Shown: positions 1 to 7,686, numbered from the stretch's first letter. The stretch is DNA of 64,000 bases from Solibacteraceae bacterium (GCA_026984795.1 JALSRK010000023.1:1-64000), one strand, 5' to 3'. Program-made: numbers and translations. Notes: a model not told the origin generated them from the letters alone.

Positions 1-1
1 T

Positions 2-397
2 GGCCTCTACAAGCTCCTCAAGTACGAAGAGGCAGCGACTTTCAAGCCGGAACTGAATCCTGACGGATCGAAAGAAGTGATCGGGTACGCGCCGGCGCCG
101 GTGGTTACCTGGCAGTTTCCGGTGCTGTTGCGGTACAAGTTCCGGTCACGGCGAGTGAACCCGTTTGTCGAGGGCGGCCCGGCGTTCCGCACGACGGGCA
201 ATCTCAACCGGGCCAACCCTTCCCACTACGGACTTAGTGCAGGAACAGGGGTGGAGTTTCGGTGGGGCCGTTTCGCGCTGGCGCCCTCGGCGCGGTACAC
301 CCGCTGGGCGAGGGAAAAGCGGGGAGCCGCCGTCCGGGCGCGGCCTCACCAAGTCGAATTCCTTCTGCGAGCGAGCTGGAAGATCTGGGGCAAATGA
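2..397 (+). CDS. outer-membrane beta-barrel protein, paralogue 1 (5' truncated by window)
   Basis: Only the C-terminal 131 codons are present; the gene starts before the window. The protein alternates short hydrophobic and aromatic strands with Gly/Asn turns (VTWQFPVLLRYKF, GVEFRWGRFALAPSARY) and ends in WKIWGK, as expected for a small outer-membrane beta-barrel. It is the first of four tandem paralogues (next at 769, 1852 and 2946). Bases 1-127 are identical to 1077-1203 of paralogue 2, whereas the following stretch matches paralogue 4, so this copy is a mosaic. The family assignment is inferred from strand pattern; the substrate or role is unknown. Confidence 0.75.
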   Translation, partial: GLYKLLKYEEAATFKPELNPDGSKEVIGYAPAPVVTWQFPVLLRYKFRSRRVNPFVEGGPAFRTTGNLNRANPSHYGLSAGTGVEFRWGRFALAPSARYTRWAREKRGAAVRARPHQVEFLLRASWKIWGK

Positions 398-571
398 GGC
401 GTCGTAGCCCTGGCATCCCCGGATCCCAAGGCGTTGGAGGCGCCGGCGGTCCTGCTTGCCCTGGCGGGAATGGGAACAGAAGTGGAGCTGACGGAGAACG
501 ACCGGCTGGCCGTGACGGTTCCCCTGGTGGGAGCCGAGGAGGCCGAGCGGGCGTTCGGCCGCGTGAACTGA
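398..571 (+). repeat. conserved in-frame segment after the stop of paralogue 1
   Basis: The 174 bases after the TGA of paralogue 1 read in the same frame as 57 codons (starting GVVALASPDP, ending AFGRVN) before a second TGA. The same 174-base block, of the same length and frame, follows paralogues 2 and 3 but not 4. It has no start codon of its own that fits. It may be the remnant C-terminus of another gene carried along by tandem duplication, or a readthrough extension. I do not recognise a family with confidence. Confidence 0.6.
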
Positions 572-768
572 GAATGGAGTTGCCGGGATAGTGCGGAGAG
601 GTCCTGGGCCCCTGGCGCGAGCCGGCGAGGGGAATTCGCTGGATCCGCGATGCGTCTGCGGGCGTCCCTGCGACAGGGCCGTGTCGGATATCGTCGCGTC
701 TCCTCTGCCGTTCTTCCGAGACAGACGCGCGAAATCGTAGTGGAAGGATGCTGAAAAGAAGACCTCTT

Positions 769-1473
769 ATGCGGATGCTGGAAGCCGATCAGCGAGTTCA
801 CAACGGTGAAACATTTGCGGGAGCGCCGACCGGGAGGAAGAGCCGGTGGGCTCTATACGGAGTCCTGGCGATTGCGTTGATGCTGACACCCAGGGCGGCA
901 GCACAGGGTTTGTCGCTGGGGCTGGCCGGGGGTGTCTATCCAACCAAGGACTTCATCGAGCATACGATCCTGCGCCCACCGTACAACCCGGAGATCGTAC
1001 GGTCGGATACCGGAGGCTGGCTGGCCGGAGGATCGGTGGAGGTTCACCTGACGCCGAGATTCTCCGTCGCTGTGGATGGCCTCTACAAGCTCCTCAAGTA
1101 CGAAGAGGCAGCGACTTTCAAGCCGGAACTGAATCCTGACGGATCGAAAGAAGTGATCGGGTACGCGCCGGCGCCGGTGGTTACCTGGCAGTTTCCGGTG
1201 CTGGTCCGGTACAAGTTCCGTGCGCGGCGGGTGAACCCGTTTGTCGAGGGCGGCCCGTCGTTTCGCACAGCGGGGAACCTGAACCGGACAGACCCTTCCC
1301 ATGTGGGAGTGAGCGCGGGGGCGGGGGTGGAGTTCCGCTGGGGCCGTTTCGCGCTGGCGCCGTCGGCGCGCTACACCCGCTGGGGTGGAGACGGAGCCCG
1401 TGCGAACGTGTTCGCGCGGCCTGACCAGGTGGAATTCCTGTTGCGGGCGAGCTGGAAGATCTGGGGCAAGTGA
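769..1473 (+). CDS. outer-membrane beta-barrel protein, paralogue 2
   Basis: This 234-residue exported protein has a basic N-terminus, a hydrophobic stretch near residues 25-43 (YGVLAIALMLTPRAAAQ) and a likely signal-peptidase site after AAAQ. The mature part is a repeated beta-strand pattern ending WKIWGK, typical of a small outer-membrane beta-barrel. I chose the ATG at 769 rather than the upstream ATG at 748 because its first residues (MRMLEADQ) align with MRIPKPDE of paralogue 3, and AAGAAGAC lies just upstream. Function is unknown; the tandem arrangement suggests surface-variant or dosage evolution. Confidence 0.8.
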   Translation: MRMLEADQRVHNGETFAGAPTGRKSRWALYGVLAIALMLTPRAAAQGLSLGLAGGVYPTKDFIEHTILRPPYNPEIVRSDTGGWLAGGSVEVHLTPRFSVAVDGLYKLLKYEEAATFKPELNPDGSKEVIGYAPAPVVTWQFPVLVRYKFRARRVNPFVEGGPSFRTAGNLNRTDPSHVGVSAGAGVEFRWGRFALAPSARYTRWGGDGARANVFARPDQVEFLLRASWKIWGK

Positions 1474-1647
1474 GGCGTCGTAGCCCTGGCATCACCGGAT
1501 CCCAGCGCGTTTGGGGCGCCGGCGGTTGTGGCTGCCCTGGCGCGGCTGGGAACAGAAGTGGAACTGACGGAGAACGACCGGCTGGCCGTGACGGTAGCTC
1601 TGGTGGGAGCTGAGGAGGCTGAGCGGCTGTTTGAGCGTGTGAACTGA
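1474..1647 (+). repeat. conserved in-frame segment after the stop of paralogue 2
   Basis: A 174-base block in frame with paralogue 2 after its TGA, ending LFERVN-stop. Compared with the copy at 2551-2724, many differences are at third codon positions (for example GCT/GCC, TTT/TTC, CGT/CGC), as if this frame had been translated for some time. Confidence 0.6.
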
Positions 1648-1851
1648 GGATGCGTCGGCAGGGCGCAAAGAGGTCTTCTCTGCCCGGGAGGAGCCGGCAG
1701 GTTGAAGTGGTCGGTCGGATCTGTTTTGCGTCTCCCGGCCCCCCGGTGCGTTGCGAGGTCTTCAACAGGACTACGCCAGGTCACCGTGGTGCACCCGCTA
1801 TCGTTGTCCCCATCACAATCGAGTGAATTCGGAGCAGAAGAATACTTTCTC

Positions 1852-2550
1852 ATGCGAATACCGAAACCGGACGAACGCAATTACGCTAGTGAAACACGGC
1901 TGAGAGAGCCCAAGGCGAAGAAATGTTGTGCGATTCTGTATGGAGCCCTGGCGCTGACGCTACTGCTGGCGCCCGGGGCAGCCGGCCAGGGCCTGTCGCT
2001 GGGGGTAGCTGGGGGTGTGTATCCAACCAAGGACTTCATCGAGCACACGATTCCCCGTTCGCCTTTCCCTCCGGATGTCGTGCGGTCCGACACGGGAGGC
2101 TGGCTGGCTGGAGGGTCAATTGAAATTCATTTCACCGGCAAAGTCTCGGTCACTGTGGATGGGCTCTACAGGCTCCTGAAATACGAACGCTCGGCAACCT
2201 ATACGCAGGGTCCCGACGGCTCGTGGGAAGTGATCGGATACGCGCCGGCGCCGGTGGTGACCTGGCAGTTTCCGGTGCTGTTGCGGTACAAGTTCTGGTC
2301 ATGGCGGGTGAACCCGTTTCTCGAGGGCGGCCCGGCGTTCCGCACGGCGGGGAATCTGAACAGTTCGAACCCGTCTCATGTAGGAGTGAGCGCGGGCGCA
2401 GGGCTGGAGTTCCGCTGGGGCCGCTTTGCGCTGACGCCATCGGCGCGGTACACGCGCTGGGCGAGAGAAGACAAACTAGGCATCGTCTACACCCGGCCCG
2501 ACCAGGTGGAATTCCTTCTGCGCGCGAGCTGGAAGATCTGGGGCAAATGA
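1852..2550 (+). CDS. outer-membrane beta-barrel protein, paralogue 3
   Basis: This 232-residue paralogue has a signal peptide (hydrophobic core ILYGALALTLLLAPGAAGQ) and the same beta-strand architecture, including VIGYAPAPVVTWQFPVLL and the C-terminal FLLRASWKIWGK. Translation could extend upstream to 1702, but alignment with the other copies and the signal peptide position favour the ATG at 1852. Nothing besides the paralogous context indicates the ligand or function. Confidence 0.8.
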   Translation: MRIPKPDERNYASETRLREPKAKKCCAILYGALALTLLLAPGAAGQGLSLGVAGGVYPTKDFIEHTIPRSPFPPDVVRSDTGGWLAGGSIEIHFTGKVSVTVDGLYRLLKYERSATYTQGPDGSWEVIGYAPAPVVTWQFPVLLRYKFWSWRVNPFLEGGPAFRTAGNLNSSNPSHVGVSAGAGLEFRWGRFALTPSARYTRWAREDKLGIVYTRPDQVEFLLRASWKIWGK

Positions 2551-2724
2551 GGCGTCGTAGCCCTGGCATCGCCGGATCCCAGCGCGTTTGGGGCGCCGGC
2601 GGTCCTGGCTGCCCTGGCGCGGCTGGGAACAGAAGTGGAGCTGACGGAGAACGACCGGCTGGCCGTGGCGGTTCCCCTGGTGGGAGCCGAGGAGGCCGAG
2701 CGGGCGTTCGGCCGCGTGAACTGA
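2551..2724 (+). repeat. conserved in-frame segment after the stop of paralogue 3
   Basis: Third copy of the 174-base block, in frame with and directly after the TGA of paralogue 3. It differs from the copy at 398-571 at eight codons, mostly amino-acid changing. Confidence 0.6.
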
Positions 2725-2945
2725 GAATCGGCCCCGGAGCCGCACAAGATGATCCCTGGGGTGAAGGTTGAACTGCGGGACGGTAGTTCGTTCAGTCCGC
2801 TCCCGGTATGCCTGCGTGCACCGGGGCGGCGTTCCCCGGAATGCAAAGCCGGAGTAACGTAACCATGGCGCCCGGCGGGCTCGGTCACAGGACGAGAGCA
2901 CACAATCCGTTTCACTTGGTGATCACAAAAAGTGGGATTCTGCGA

Positions 2946-3638
2946 ATGTTCAGCGCTCAGAAAAGAATGCATGACAATAAGACATTTCTCCGATTGCCGT
3001 GGCCGAGGGGCGGCGGGGCGATTGTGTACGGGCTGCTGGTAGCCGCCCTGCTGGGAACTCCGCCGGCGGCGGCGCAGGATGTGTCCGTCGGGCTGGCCGG
3101 GGGATGGTACCCGAACAAAGATTTCATCGAGCACACGATCTTCTTGGACTCTCGGTTCCCACCCTTCATCGTGCGATCCGATGCCGGCGGCTATGTGGCA
3201 GGTGGAACGATGGAACTTCACTTGACGAGGGATCTGAGCGTCGGCGTCGATGCGCTTTACAAGCCGCTGCACTATGAAGAAGCAGCAACTTTCAGGCGGA
3301 AGCCTGACGGGTCCCGAGAGGTAATCGGTTACGCGCCGGCGACGGTAGTGACCTGGCAGTTCCCGGTGCTGTTGCGGTACAAGTTCCGGTCACGGCGAGT
3401 GAACCCGTTTCTCGAGGGCGGCCCATCACTCCGCACGGCGGGGAATCTGAACAGCTCGAACCCGTCCCATGTCGGGGTCAGTGCGGGAGCAGGGGTGGAG
3501 TTTCGATGGGGCCGTTTCGCGCTGACGCCATCGGCGCGGTACACGCGCTGGGCAAAGGAACAGCGGGGGAGCGTCCAAGCGCGTCTCGACCAAGTGGAGT
3601 TTCTCGTGCGGGCGAGTTGGAAGATCTGGGGCAAGTGA
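2946..3638 (+). CDS. outer-membrane beta-barrel protein, paralogue 4
   Basis: This 230-residue last member of the tandem array has a signal peptide (IVYGLLVAALLGTPPAAAQD) and the same barrel-like pattern ending ASWKIWGK. The ATG at 2946 aligns with the starts of the other copies; the open frame continues upstream to 2808 without a better start. Unlike copies 1-3 it is not followed by the conserved 174-base segment, so it may be the founding copy or an array end where duplication stopped. It shares a stretch of about 45 bases with paralogue 1 around VLLRYKFRSRRVNPF, which points to gene conversion. Confidence 0.8.
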   Translation: MFSAQKRMHDNKTFLRLPWPRGGGAIVYGLLVAALLGTPPAAAQDVSVGLAGGWYPNKDFIEHTIFLDSRFPPFIVRSDAGGYVAGGTMELHLTRDLSVGVDALYKPLHYEEAATFRRKPDGSREVIGYAPATVVTWQFPVLLRYKFRSRRVNPFLEGGPSLRTAGNLNSSNPSHVGVSAGAGVEFRWGRFALTPSARYTRWAKEQRGSVQARLDQVEFLVRASWKIWGK

Positions 3639-3777
3639 GGCGGGCGGGCGCCGGCCGGGTCCGCCCGGGTATCCGAGTGAGCTGGCTGATCGCCAAGACG
3701 GCGGCGGTGATGGAGTGGTTCTCGCGCTGGGGCGGGCCGAAGCCGGAGCGGCAGGCCGGCGGCCGGTCGCAGAATAA

Positions 3778-4122
3778 TTGAGCAGCAGACGGGCTCGCCG
3801 GGCTTCTCACGGGGCGGGGCGTAGCCGGCAAGGCTCGTCCGCGCCGGCGCGGACCCATGAGCTGGAGCGAGAATCTCAGAGGAGCGGCAAGCCAACCGCA
3901 AAATGCGTCATCTGCAAGACGGGCGGGACGGAACCCGGCGTCGCCACCGTCATGCTTGCGAGGGGAACGACGGCGGTCATCATCAAGAACGTGCCGGCCG
4001 AGGTCTGCTCGAATTGCGGTGAGTATTACCTCTCCGAAAACGTCTCGCAGAAGGTGTACGCCCAGGCGGAAGAAGCGGTGCGCCGCCGGGCGGAGATCGA
4101 AGTAGTGCAGTACGCCGCATGA
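3778..4122 (+). CDS. YgiT-type zinc-finger domain protein
   Basis: The C-terminal ~80 residues match the YgiT-type zinc-finger family: KCVICKTGG near the start, then VPAEVCSNCGEYYLSENV, giving two CxxC pairs for one zinc, and the usual ending EEAVRRRAEIEVVQYAA. The N-terminal ~32 residues are low-complexity Arg/Ser/Gly. The usual family start lies right before KCVIC, where no ATG is in frame, so the TTG at 3778 is only a nominal start. Family members are often antitoxin-like partners of a small DUF4258 toxin; no such partner is seen upstream, so this looks orphaned. Confidence 0.65.
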   Translation: MSSRRARRASHGAGRSRQGSSAPARTHELERESQRSGKPTAKCVICKTGGTEPGVATVMLARGTTAVIIKNVPAEVCSNCGEYYLSENVSQKVYAQAEEAVRRRAEIEVVQYAA

Positions 4123-4286
4123 GAACCGGGCTGGCCCGAAAGGTTTCGGAGCAACAACGGTAGCGGCCGGAGAGCCTCGCCGCGTGCTCTGTGCCTCGTC
4201 CAAACGCCGGACTGCTGCGCGCCCCGGACCTTTGCGCCACGCGGGGCCAGCGTGCGAAACTAGACCGTCACGAGGGTTCGCCCAAG

Positions 4287-4493
4287 ATGCGGTTCGACGA
4301 GTTCATCCGGCCGGGAATGATCGTCCGCGACGTGAAGCAGCGGTACCCGGAGACGGTGGAGGTCTTCGAGAAGCTCGGCTTCCGCGGCCCGTGCGACGAC
4401 TGCACCATCGAGCAGGTCTCGCGCAAGTACGGCCTGAATTCGCTCGACGTCGTCGGCGAGCTGAACCGCGTGATCCTCGACAAAGCCCTCTAG
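4287..4493 (+). CDS. DUF1858 domain protein (68 aa)
   Basis: A small protein with the DUF1858 signature: IRPGMIVRDVKQRYPETVEVFEKLGF followed by the CDDC motif and a helix LDVVGELNRVI. DUF1858 is found at the N-terminus of ScdA-like and hybrid-cluster-linked proteins and is thought to bind metal or Fe-S through its cysteines. The ATG at 4287 has GAGGG upstream and gives the normal domain length; longer readings from 4191 add unrelated sequence. It ends 2 nt before purU, so the two are probably co-transcribed. Confidence 0.75.
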   Translation: MRFDEFIRPGMIVRDVKQRYPETVEVFEKLGFRGPCDDCTIEQVSRKYGLNSLDVVGELNRVILDKAL

Positions 4494-4495
4494 CC

Positions 4496-5350
4496 GTGCG
4501 CAACACTGCAATCCTGCTGATCAACTGCCCGGACCGCAAGGGACTGGTGGCGGCGGTGGCCAACTTCCTCTACCAGCACGAGGCGAACATCCTCCACGCC
4601 GACCAGCACCAGGACAACGAGGCCGGGCTCTTCTTCATGCGCGTGGAGTGGGACCTGGAGGGGTTCACCCTGCCCCTGGCGCGCTTCCACGAAGAGTTCG
4701 CCAAGGTGGCCGGGCCGCTCGAGATGGACTGGCGGCTCGAGCTCTCCAGCGTCCGGCCCAAGGTGGCGATGCTGGTCTCCAAGTACGACCACTGCCTGGC
4801 GGACCTGCTCTACCGGCAGCGCAGCGGCGAGCTGGCCTGCGACATTCCCCTGATTATCAGCAACCACCCGGACGCCCGGCCGCTGGCCGAGTTCCACGGC
4901 ATCCCGTTCTACTACGTCCCGGTGACCAGGGAGAAAAAGGCCGCCGCCGAGGCCGAGCAACTGGCGCTGCTCGAGCGCCACGACGTGGACCTGGTGGTGC
5001 TGGCGCGCTACATGCAGATCCTCTCGCCGGAGTTCGTGGCGCGGTATCCGAACCGGATCATCAACGTACACCACTCCTTCCTCCCTGCCTTCTCCGGGGC
5101 AAGGCCCTACCACCGGGCCTACGAGCGGGGCGTGAAGCTGATCGGCGCGACGAGCCACTTCGTCACCGAGGTGCTCGACGACGGCCCGATCATCGAACAG
5201 GATGTCACGCGCATCTCGCACCGCGACCAGCTCGAGGACCTGATCCAGAAGGGGCGGGATCTCGAGAAGGCGGTGCTGTCGCGGGCGGTGCGGTGGTGGA
5301 TCGAGCGGCGGATCCTGGTCTACGGCAACAAGACGGTGGTGTTCGATTGA
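4496..5350 (+). CDS. purU: formyltetrahydrofolate deformylase
   Basis: PurU hydrolyses 10-formyl-tetrahydrofolate to tetrahydrofolate and formate, balancing one-carbon pools and supplying formate for purine synthesis. The 284-residue protein has an N-terminal ACT domain (residues ~3-80, LLINCPDRKGLVAAVANFLY) and a C-terminal formyltransferase fold with MLVSKYDHCLADLL, LARYMQILSPEFV, INVHHSFLPAFSGARPYH and the late GPIIEQDV motif, as in the family. The start is GTG, 2 nt after the DUF1858 gene. Length and motifs are standard, with nothing missing. Confidence 0.93.
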   Translation: MRNTAILLINCPDRKGLVAAVANFLYQHEANILHADQHQDNEAGLFFMRVEWDLEGFTLPLARFHEEFAKVAGPLEMDWRLELSSVRPKVAMLVSKYDHCLADLLYRQRSGELACDIPLIISNHPDARPLAEFHGIPFYYVPVTREKKAAAEAEQLALLERHDVDLVVLARYMQILSPEFVARYPNRIINVHHSFLPAFSGARPYHRAYERGVKLIGATSHFVTEVLDDGPIIEQDVTRISHRDQLEDLIQKGRDLEKAVLSRAVRWWIERRILVYGNKTVVFD

Positions 5351-5381
5351 CGTCTGGTCGCGGGTCGCTAGTCGCTGGTCC

Positions 5382-5507
5382 CTAGTCCGTGGTCGCTGGT
5401 CTCTAGTCCGTGGTCGCTGGTCTCTAGTCCGTGGTCGCTGGTCCCTAGTCCGTGGTCGCTGGTCCCTAGTCCGTGGTCGCTGGTCTCTAGTCCGTGGTCG
5501 CTGGTCT
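5382..5507. repeat. 21-bp tandem repeat, about six copies
   Basis: The unit CTAGTCCGTGGTCGCTGGTC plus T or C recurs at 5382, 5403, 5424, 5445, 5466 and 5487, with a single C/T variation near the end. Partial units extend back to about 5351. It fills the gap between the convergent genes purU and hicA. Confidence 0.9.
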
Positions 5508-5530
5508 GTGGCCGCCGGGGCGGGGGAGGG

Positions 5531-5770
5531 CTAGACGCGGTCCCACGCCCGGAGGAAGTCCTCGCGCGAGATGCCGGCCTGGTTCAGGATGGTCCGGAGA
5601 GTAGACGCTTTGATCGTACGGTGGTTGGGCATAGTGATGCAGTCGGAACCACCCTCCGGGTTCGGGCGCCGCAGAGCGATGTGAGTCGCTTCGCGCACGA
5701 CCTCGAACCCCAGCAGCCGAAACGCCGCGACCACCCGGGTCTTGGGAGCGTCAATCGGAAACCGGGACAT
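5531..5770 (-). CDS. hicA: HicA-type mRNA interferase toxin
   Basis: This 79-residue protein has the HicA double-stranded-RNA-binding-like layout: an N-terminal helix ([20 protein letters not shown]), the catalytic-type histidine in ATHIALRR, then [25 protein letters not shown], the most conserved HicA block. HicA toxins cleave mRNA and are neutralised by HicB. The gene overlaps the stop of the upstream hicB by one base (TGATG), so the pair is translationally coupled. A chromosomal type II toxin-antitoxin role is inferred from family and pairing. Confidence 0.85.
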   Translation of the reverse strand: MSRFPIDAPKTRVVAAFRLLGFEVVREATHIALRRPNPEGGSDCITMPNHRTIKASTLRTILNQAGISREDFLRAWDRV

Positions 5771-5994
5771 CAGCGGGCGGGCACGGTCGTTTCGTCGATG
5801 AAAGCCTCGAGCACCGGATCGTCTTCGGAGAGGACCTCTTTGCCGAAGGTTTCGATGTGGAACCGGATTCCGGCGGTCACGTCCGCTACCGCTTCTTCAT
5901 ACGTGTCGCCCTCGCCGACGACCACGCCCTTGAGGCCGAGCGGATAGGCGACATAGCCGTCCGGATGCCGTTCGACAACGATCTTGAGACGCAT
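5770..5994 (-). CDS. hicB: HicB-family antitoxin
   Basis: The partially degraded-RNase-H fold of HicB is evident: [43 protein letters not shown]. This is a short HicB without an obvious C-terminal DNA-binding tail. The ATG at 5994 (MRLKIVV) has GGAAGTGAG seven bases upstream and is preferred over the ATG at 6021. It lies just upstream of hicA and should both neutralise the toxin and, with it, autoregulate. Confidence 0.82.
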   Translation of the reverse strand: MRLKIVVERHPDGYVAYPLGLKGVVVGEGDTYEEAVADVTAGIRFHIETFGKEVLSEDDPVLEAFIDETTVPAR

Positions 5995-6083
5995 CGGCAC
6001 TCTCACTTCCGAGAGTAGCATGGAGCAGATCCTGCGTCCCGGTCGGAGACCCCCTGCCCCGGCGCTCCCTTCTCCGGCCGGGA

Positions 6084-6737
6084 TTACGGCCCGAGATACG
6101 GCCGCAGCAGGCGGGTCCAGAGCGCGTAGCCCTTCTCATTCAAGTGGAGCCCGTCGGCGCGGAACAGCTCCGCCCGGGGCTTGCCGTCCTGGCCGATCAT
6201 GGGCCCGTCGATGTCCACGAAGTCGATCAGCGGGTTCTTGCGGGCGGCCTCGCGGATGAGGGCGTTGGCGCGGCGCATCTTCTTCACCAGATGCCAGCGG
6301 GCGAGCGACGGCTTGATGGCGATGAAGACGATGCGGGTGGCGGGCAAGGGGCGGTGGACGGTGGCGGCGAATTCCTCGAAGTCGGCGAAGACCTGCTCGG
6401 GGGACTTGCCGGCGGCGATGTCGTTGTCGCCGGCGTAGAGGACGACGATGCGCGGCTCGAGCGGCAGCAGGATGCGCGGAGCGTAGTAGGTCGAGTCGGC
6501 GATCTGGGAGCCGCCGAAGCCCCGGTTGACCACCGGCAGGCCGGGGAAGTGCTTCTCCAGATCCCAGAGGCGGATGCTGGAGCTGCCGATGAAGACGACG
6601 CCGCGCTTGGGCGGCGGGTGAAGCCGGTCCTGCTGTTCGAAGGTCTGGATGGCCTTCTCCCACCGCTGCGGCTGGGCGGGCAACGAGGGCGCCAGGCAGG
6701 CGAGGGCGGCGAGGAAAAGAAAGCAGCGGCGCGTCAT
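6084..6737 (-). CDS. secreted SGNH/GDSL-family hydrolase
   Basis: This 217-residue protein has a signal peptide (residues 1-22, CFLFLAALACLAPSLPAQP). The four SGNH blocks are present: GSSSIRLW with the nucleophile Ser, NRGFGGSQ (Gly), AGDNDI (Asn) and DGLHLNEKGY with the Asp-His dyad. It is an esterase or acetylhydrolase acting outside the cytoplasm, probably on acylated sugars, though the substrate is not determinable. A TAGAAT box at 6746-6751 on this strand ends 8 nt before the ATG, suggesting a nearly leaderless mRNA. Confidence 0.88.
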   Translation of the reverse strand: MTRRCFLFLAALACLAPSLPAQPQRWEKAIQTFEQQDRLHPPPKRGVVFIGSSSIRLWDLEKHFPGLPVVNRGFGGSQIADSTYYAPRILLPLEPRIVVLYAGDNDIAAGKSPEQVFADFEEFAATVHRPLPATRIVFIAIKPSLARWHLVKKMRRANALIREAARKNPLIDFVDIDGPMIGQDGKPRAELFRADGLHLNEKGYALWTRLLRPYLGP

Positions 6738-6745
6738 GTTTCCCG

Positions 6746-6751
6746 ATTCTA
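6746..6751 (-). promoter_or_regulatory. -10 box of the SGNH hydrolase gene
   Basis: TAGAAT on the minus strand within CGGTAGAATCGGG, 8 nt before the ATG at 6737. The expected transcription start falls about 2 nt before the start codon. Confidence 0.5.
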
Positions 6752-6847
6752 CCGCCGGCGAGGAGGCCGTTCCGGCGCTAACATGATCACCCCGCGTCGG
6801 CGAATGGCTCGGGCACGGGATTCCTCACGCTGTGGGAACTGCCGCCC

Positions 6848-7171
6848 TCAGCGATCGTACAACTCGTCCCGGTCCCAGGTGTCGCTGCCGACTGAGACGA
6901 GCCCGCGGTCCATAGCCGCCCTCAGCCGGTTTCGCGCCAGACGGCGCTTCACGCGACGGTACTCGTCGGTCACGCGCTCGACTTCCGTCCGATCCAAACC
7001 GAGCTGCTGCGCCCGGCGGGCGCCGTACCGCTGAAGGTCCCGCAACTGCGCTCGCAGCAAGTAGGTCCGGACGGCTTCCTCGAGCAATTCGGCGGGAGTC
7101 CGTTTCTCGCGCCTGGCGACGCGTTCCAGTTCGTCAACCATCGCGGGCGGCAATGACAAGGGAACGCTCAT
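6848..7171 (-). CDS. ribbon-helix-helix (CopG/Arc-like) protein
   Basis: The N-terminal 45 residues read as an RHH DNA-binding fold: a short strand (SVPLSLPPAMV) followed by two helices (DELERVARREKRTPAELLEEAVRTYLL). The rest is charged and helical, ending DTWDRDELYDR. Such proteins are usually antitoxins or transcriptional repressors; the C-terminus would normally bind a toxin, but no toxin gene abuts it. A TATACT box at 7189-7194 lies upstream. Confidence 0.7.
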   Translation of the reverse strand: MSVPLSLPPAMVDELERVARREKRTPAELLEEAVRTYLLRAQLRDLQRYGARRAQQLGLDRTEVERVTDEYRRVKRRLARNRLRAAMDRGLVSVGSDTWDRDELYDR

Positions 7172-7188
7172 ACACGGCTCCGCTAATC

Positions 7189-7194
7189 AGTATA
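7189..7194 (-). promoter_or_regulatory. -10 box of the RHH gene
   Basis: TATACT on the minus strand, 17 nt before the ATG at 7171. It lies back to back with the TATAAT box at 7237 serving the opposite strand. Confidence 0.4.
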
Positions 7195-7236
7195 GCGGGG
7201 GAGCGAGCGTCGAACGGCTGGCCGGACGCCCACCGG

Positions 7237-7242
7237 TATAAT
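7237..7242 (+). promoter_or_regulatory. -10 box before modB remnant
   Basis: TATAAT within CCGGTATAATCG, ending 11 nt before the ATG at 7254. The same CGGTATAATC string occurs before the genes at 19539 and 41429. Confidence 0.5.
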
Positions 7243-7253
7243 CGTGGACATCG

Positions 7254-7686
7254 ATGGAAATCGACTGGTTTCCCTTCTGGCTGAGCCTGCGGGTGGCGGC
7301 CATTTCCACGACGATCGCGGTGGCGCTCGGGGTGGGGATCGCCTATCTGCTGGCCAACAAGGAGTTCCGGGGCCGCGAGGCGCTGGACGCGGCGGTGACG
7401 CTGCCGCTGGTGCTGCCGCCGACGGTGCTGGGCTACTACCTGCTGGTGGTGCTGGGGCGGAACGGGCCGCTGGGCCGGCCCTATGAATCGGTGACCGGGC
7501 GAGCCGCTGGTCTTCACCTGGAAGGCGGCGGTGGCGGGTCCGCGGATGGTGCGGCTGGAGTTTCGCGGTGGGCTGCGGGCGGAGATGCCGGCGGGGGAGT
7601 TCCGGCGGCATGGCGATAATAGGGAGTGGGTGGTCGAGTTCCCCGAGGGGAGCCCGGGCATCTTTGGGAGGGGGCAAAGGCGATGA
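7254..7686 (+). pseudogene. modB: degraded molybdate ABC transporter permease (modB) with frameshift/deletion
   Basis: Residues 1-77 are a clear ModB N-terminus: two membrane segments and TLPLVLPPTVLGYYLLVVLGRNGPLGR, the usual permease sequence. The frame then loses homology. From 7501 the +1 frame continues with EPLVFTWKAAVAGPRMVRLE, of which LVFTWKAAV again looks like ModB, and then runs as a short unrelated tail to a TGA at 7684-7686. A full ModB is about 225 residues, so most of the permease core is gone. The second frame's TGA overlaps the ATG of the next gene (ATGA), as in an intact coupled operon, suggesting an internal deletion fused modB to the 3' end of a lost coupled gene. Confidence 0.75.

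Noticed and set aside
395-571. Selenocysteine at the TGA of the barrel paralogues
   Set aside because: The TGA follows WKIWGK, the natural barrel end, no Cys homologue is expected there, and one paralogue ends with the same TGA but has no downstream extension. No SECIS-like hairpin was evident at 11 nt.
346-801. 151-codon minus-strand open frame between barrel genes 1 and 2
   Set aside because: Antisense to the repeated 174-base segment; similar minus-strand frames recur at each repeat copy because the DNA is duplicated, not because they are genes.
3658-3780. Short open frame ending MEWFSRWGGPKPERQAGGRSQNN
   Set aside because: Only about 34-40 codons, with no ribosome-binding site or homology that I recognise. 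Probably non-coding between the last barrel gene and the YgiT-type gene.
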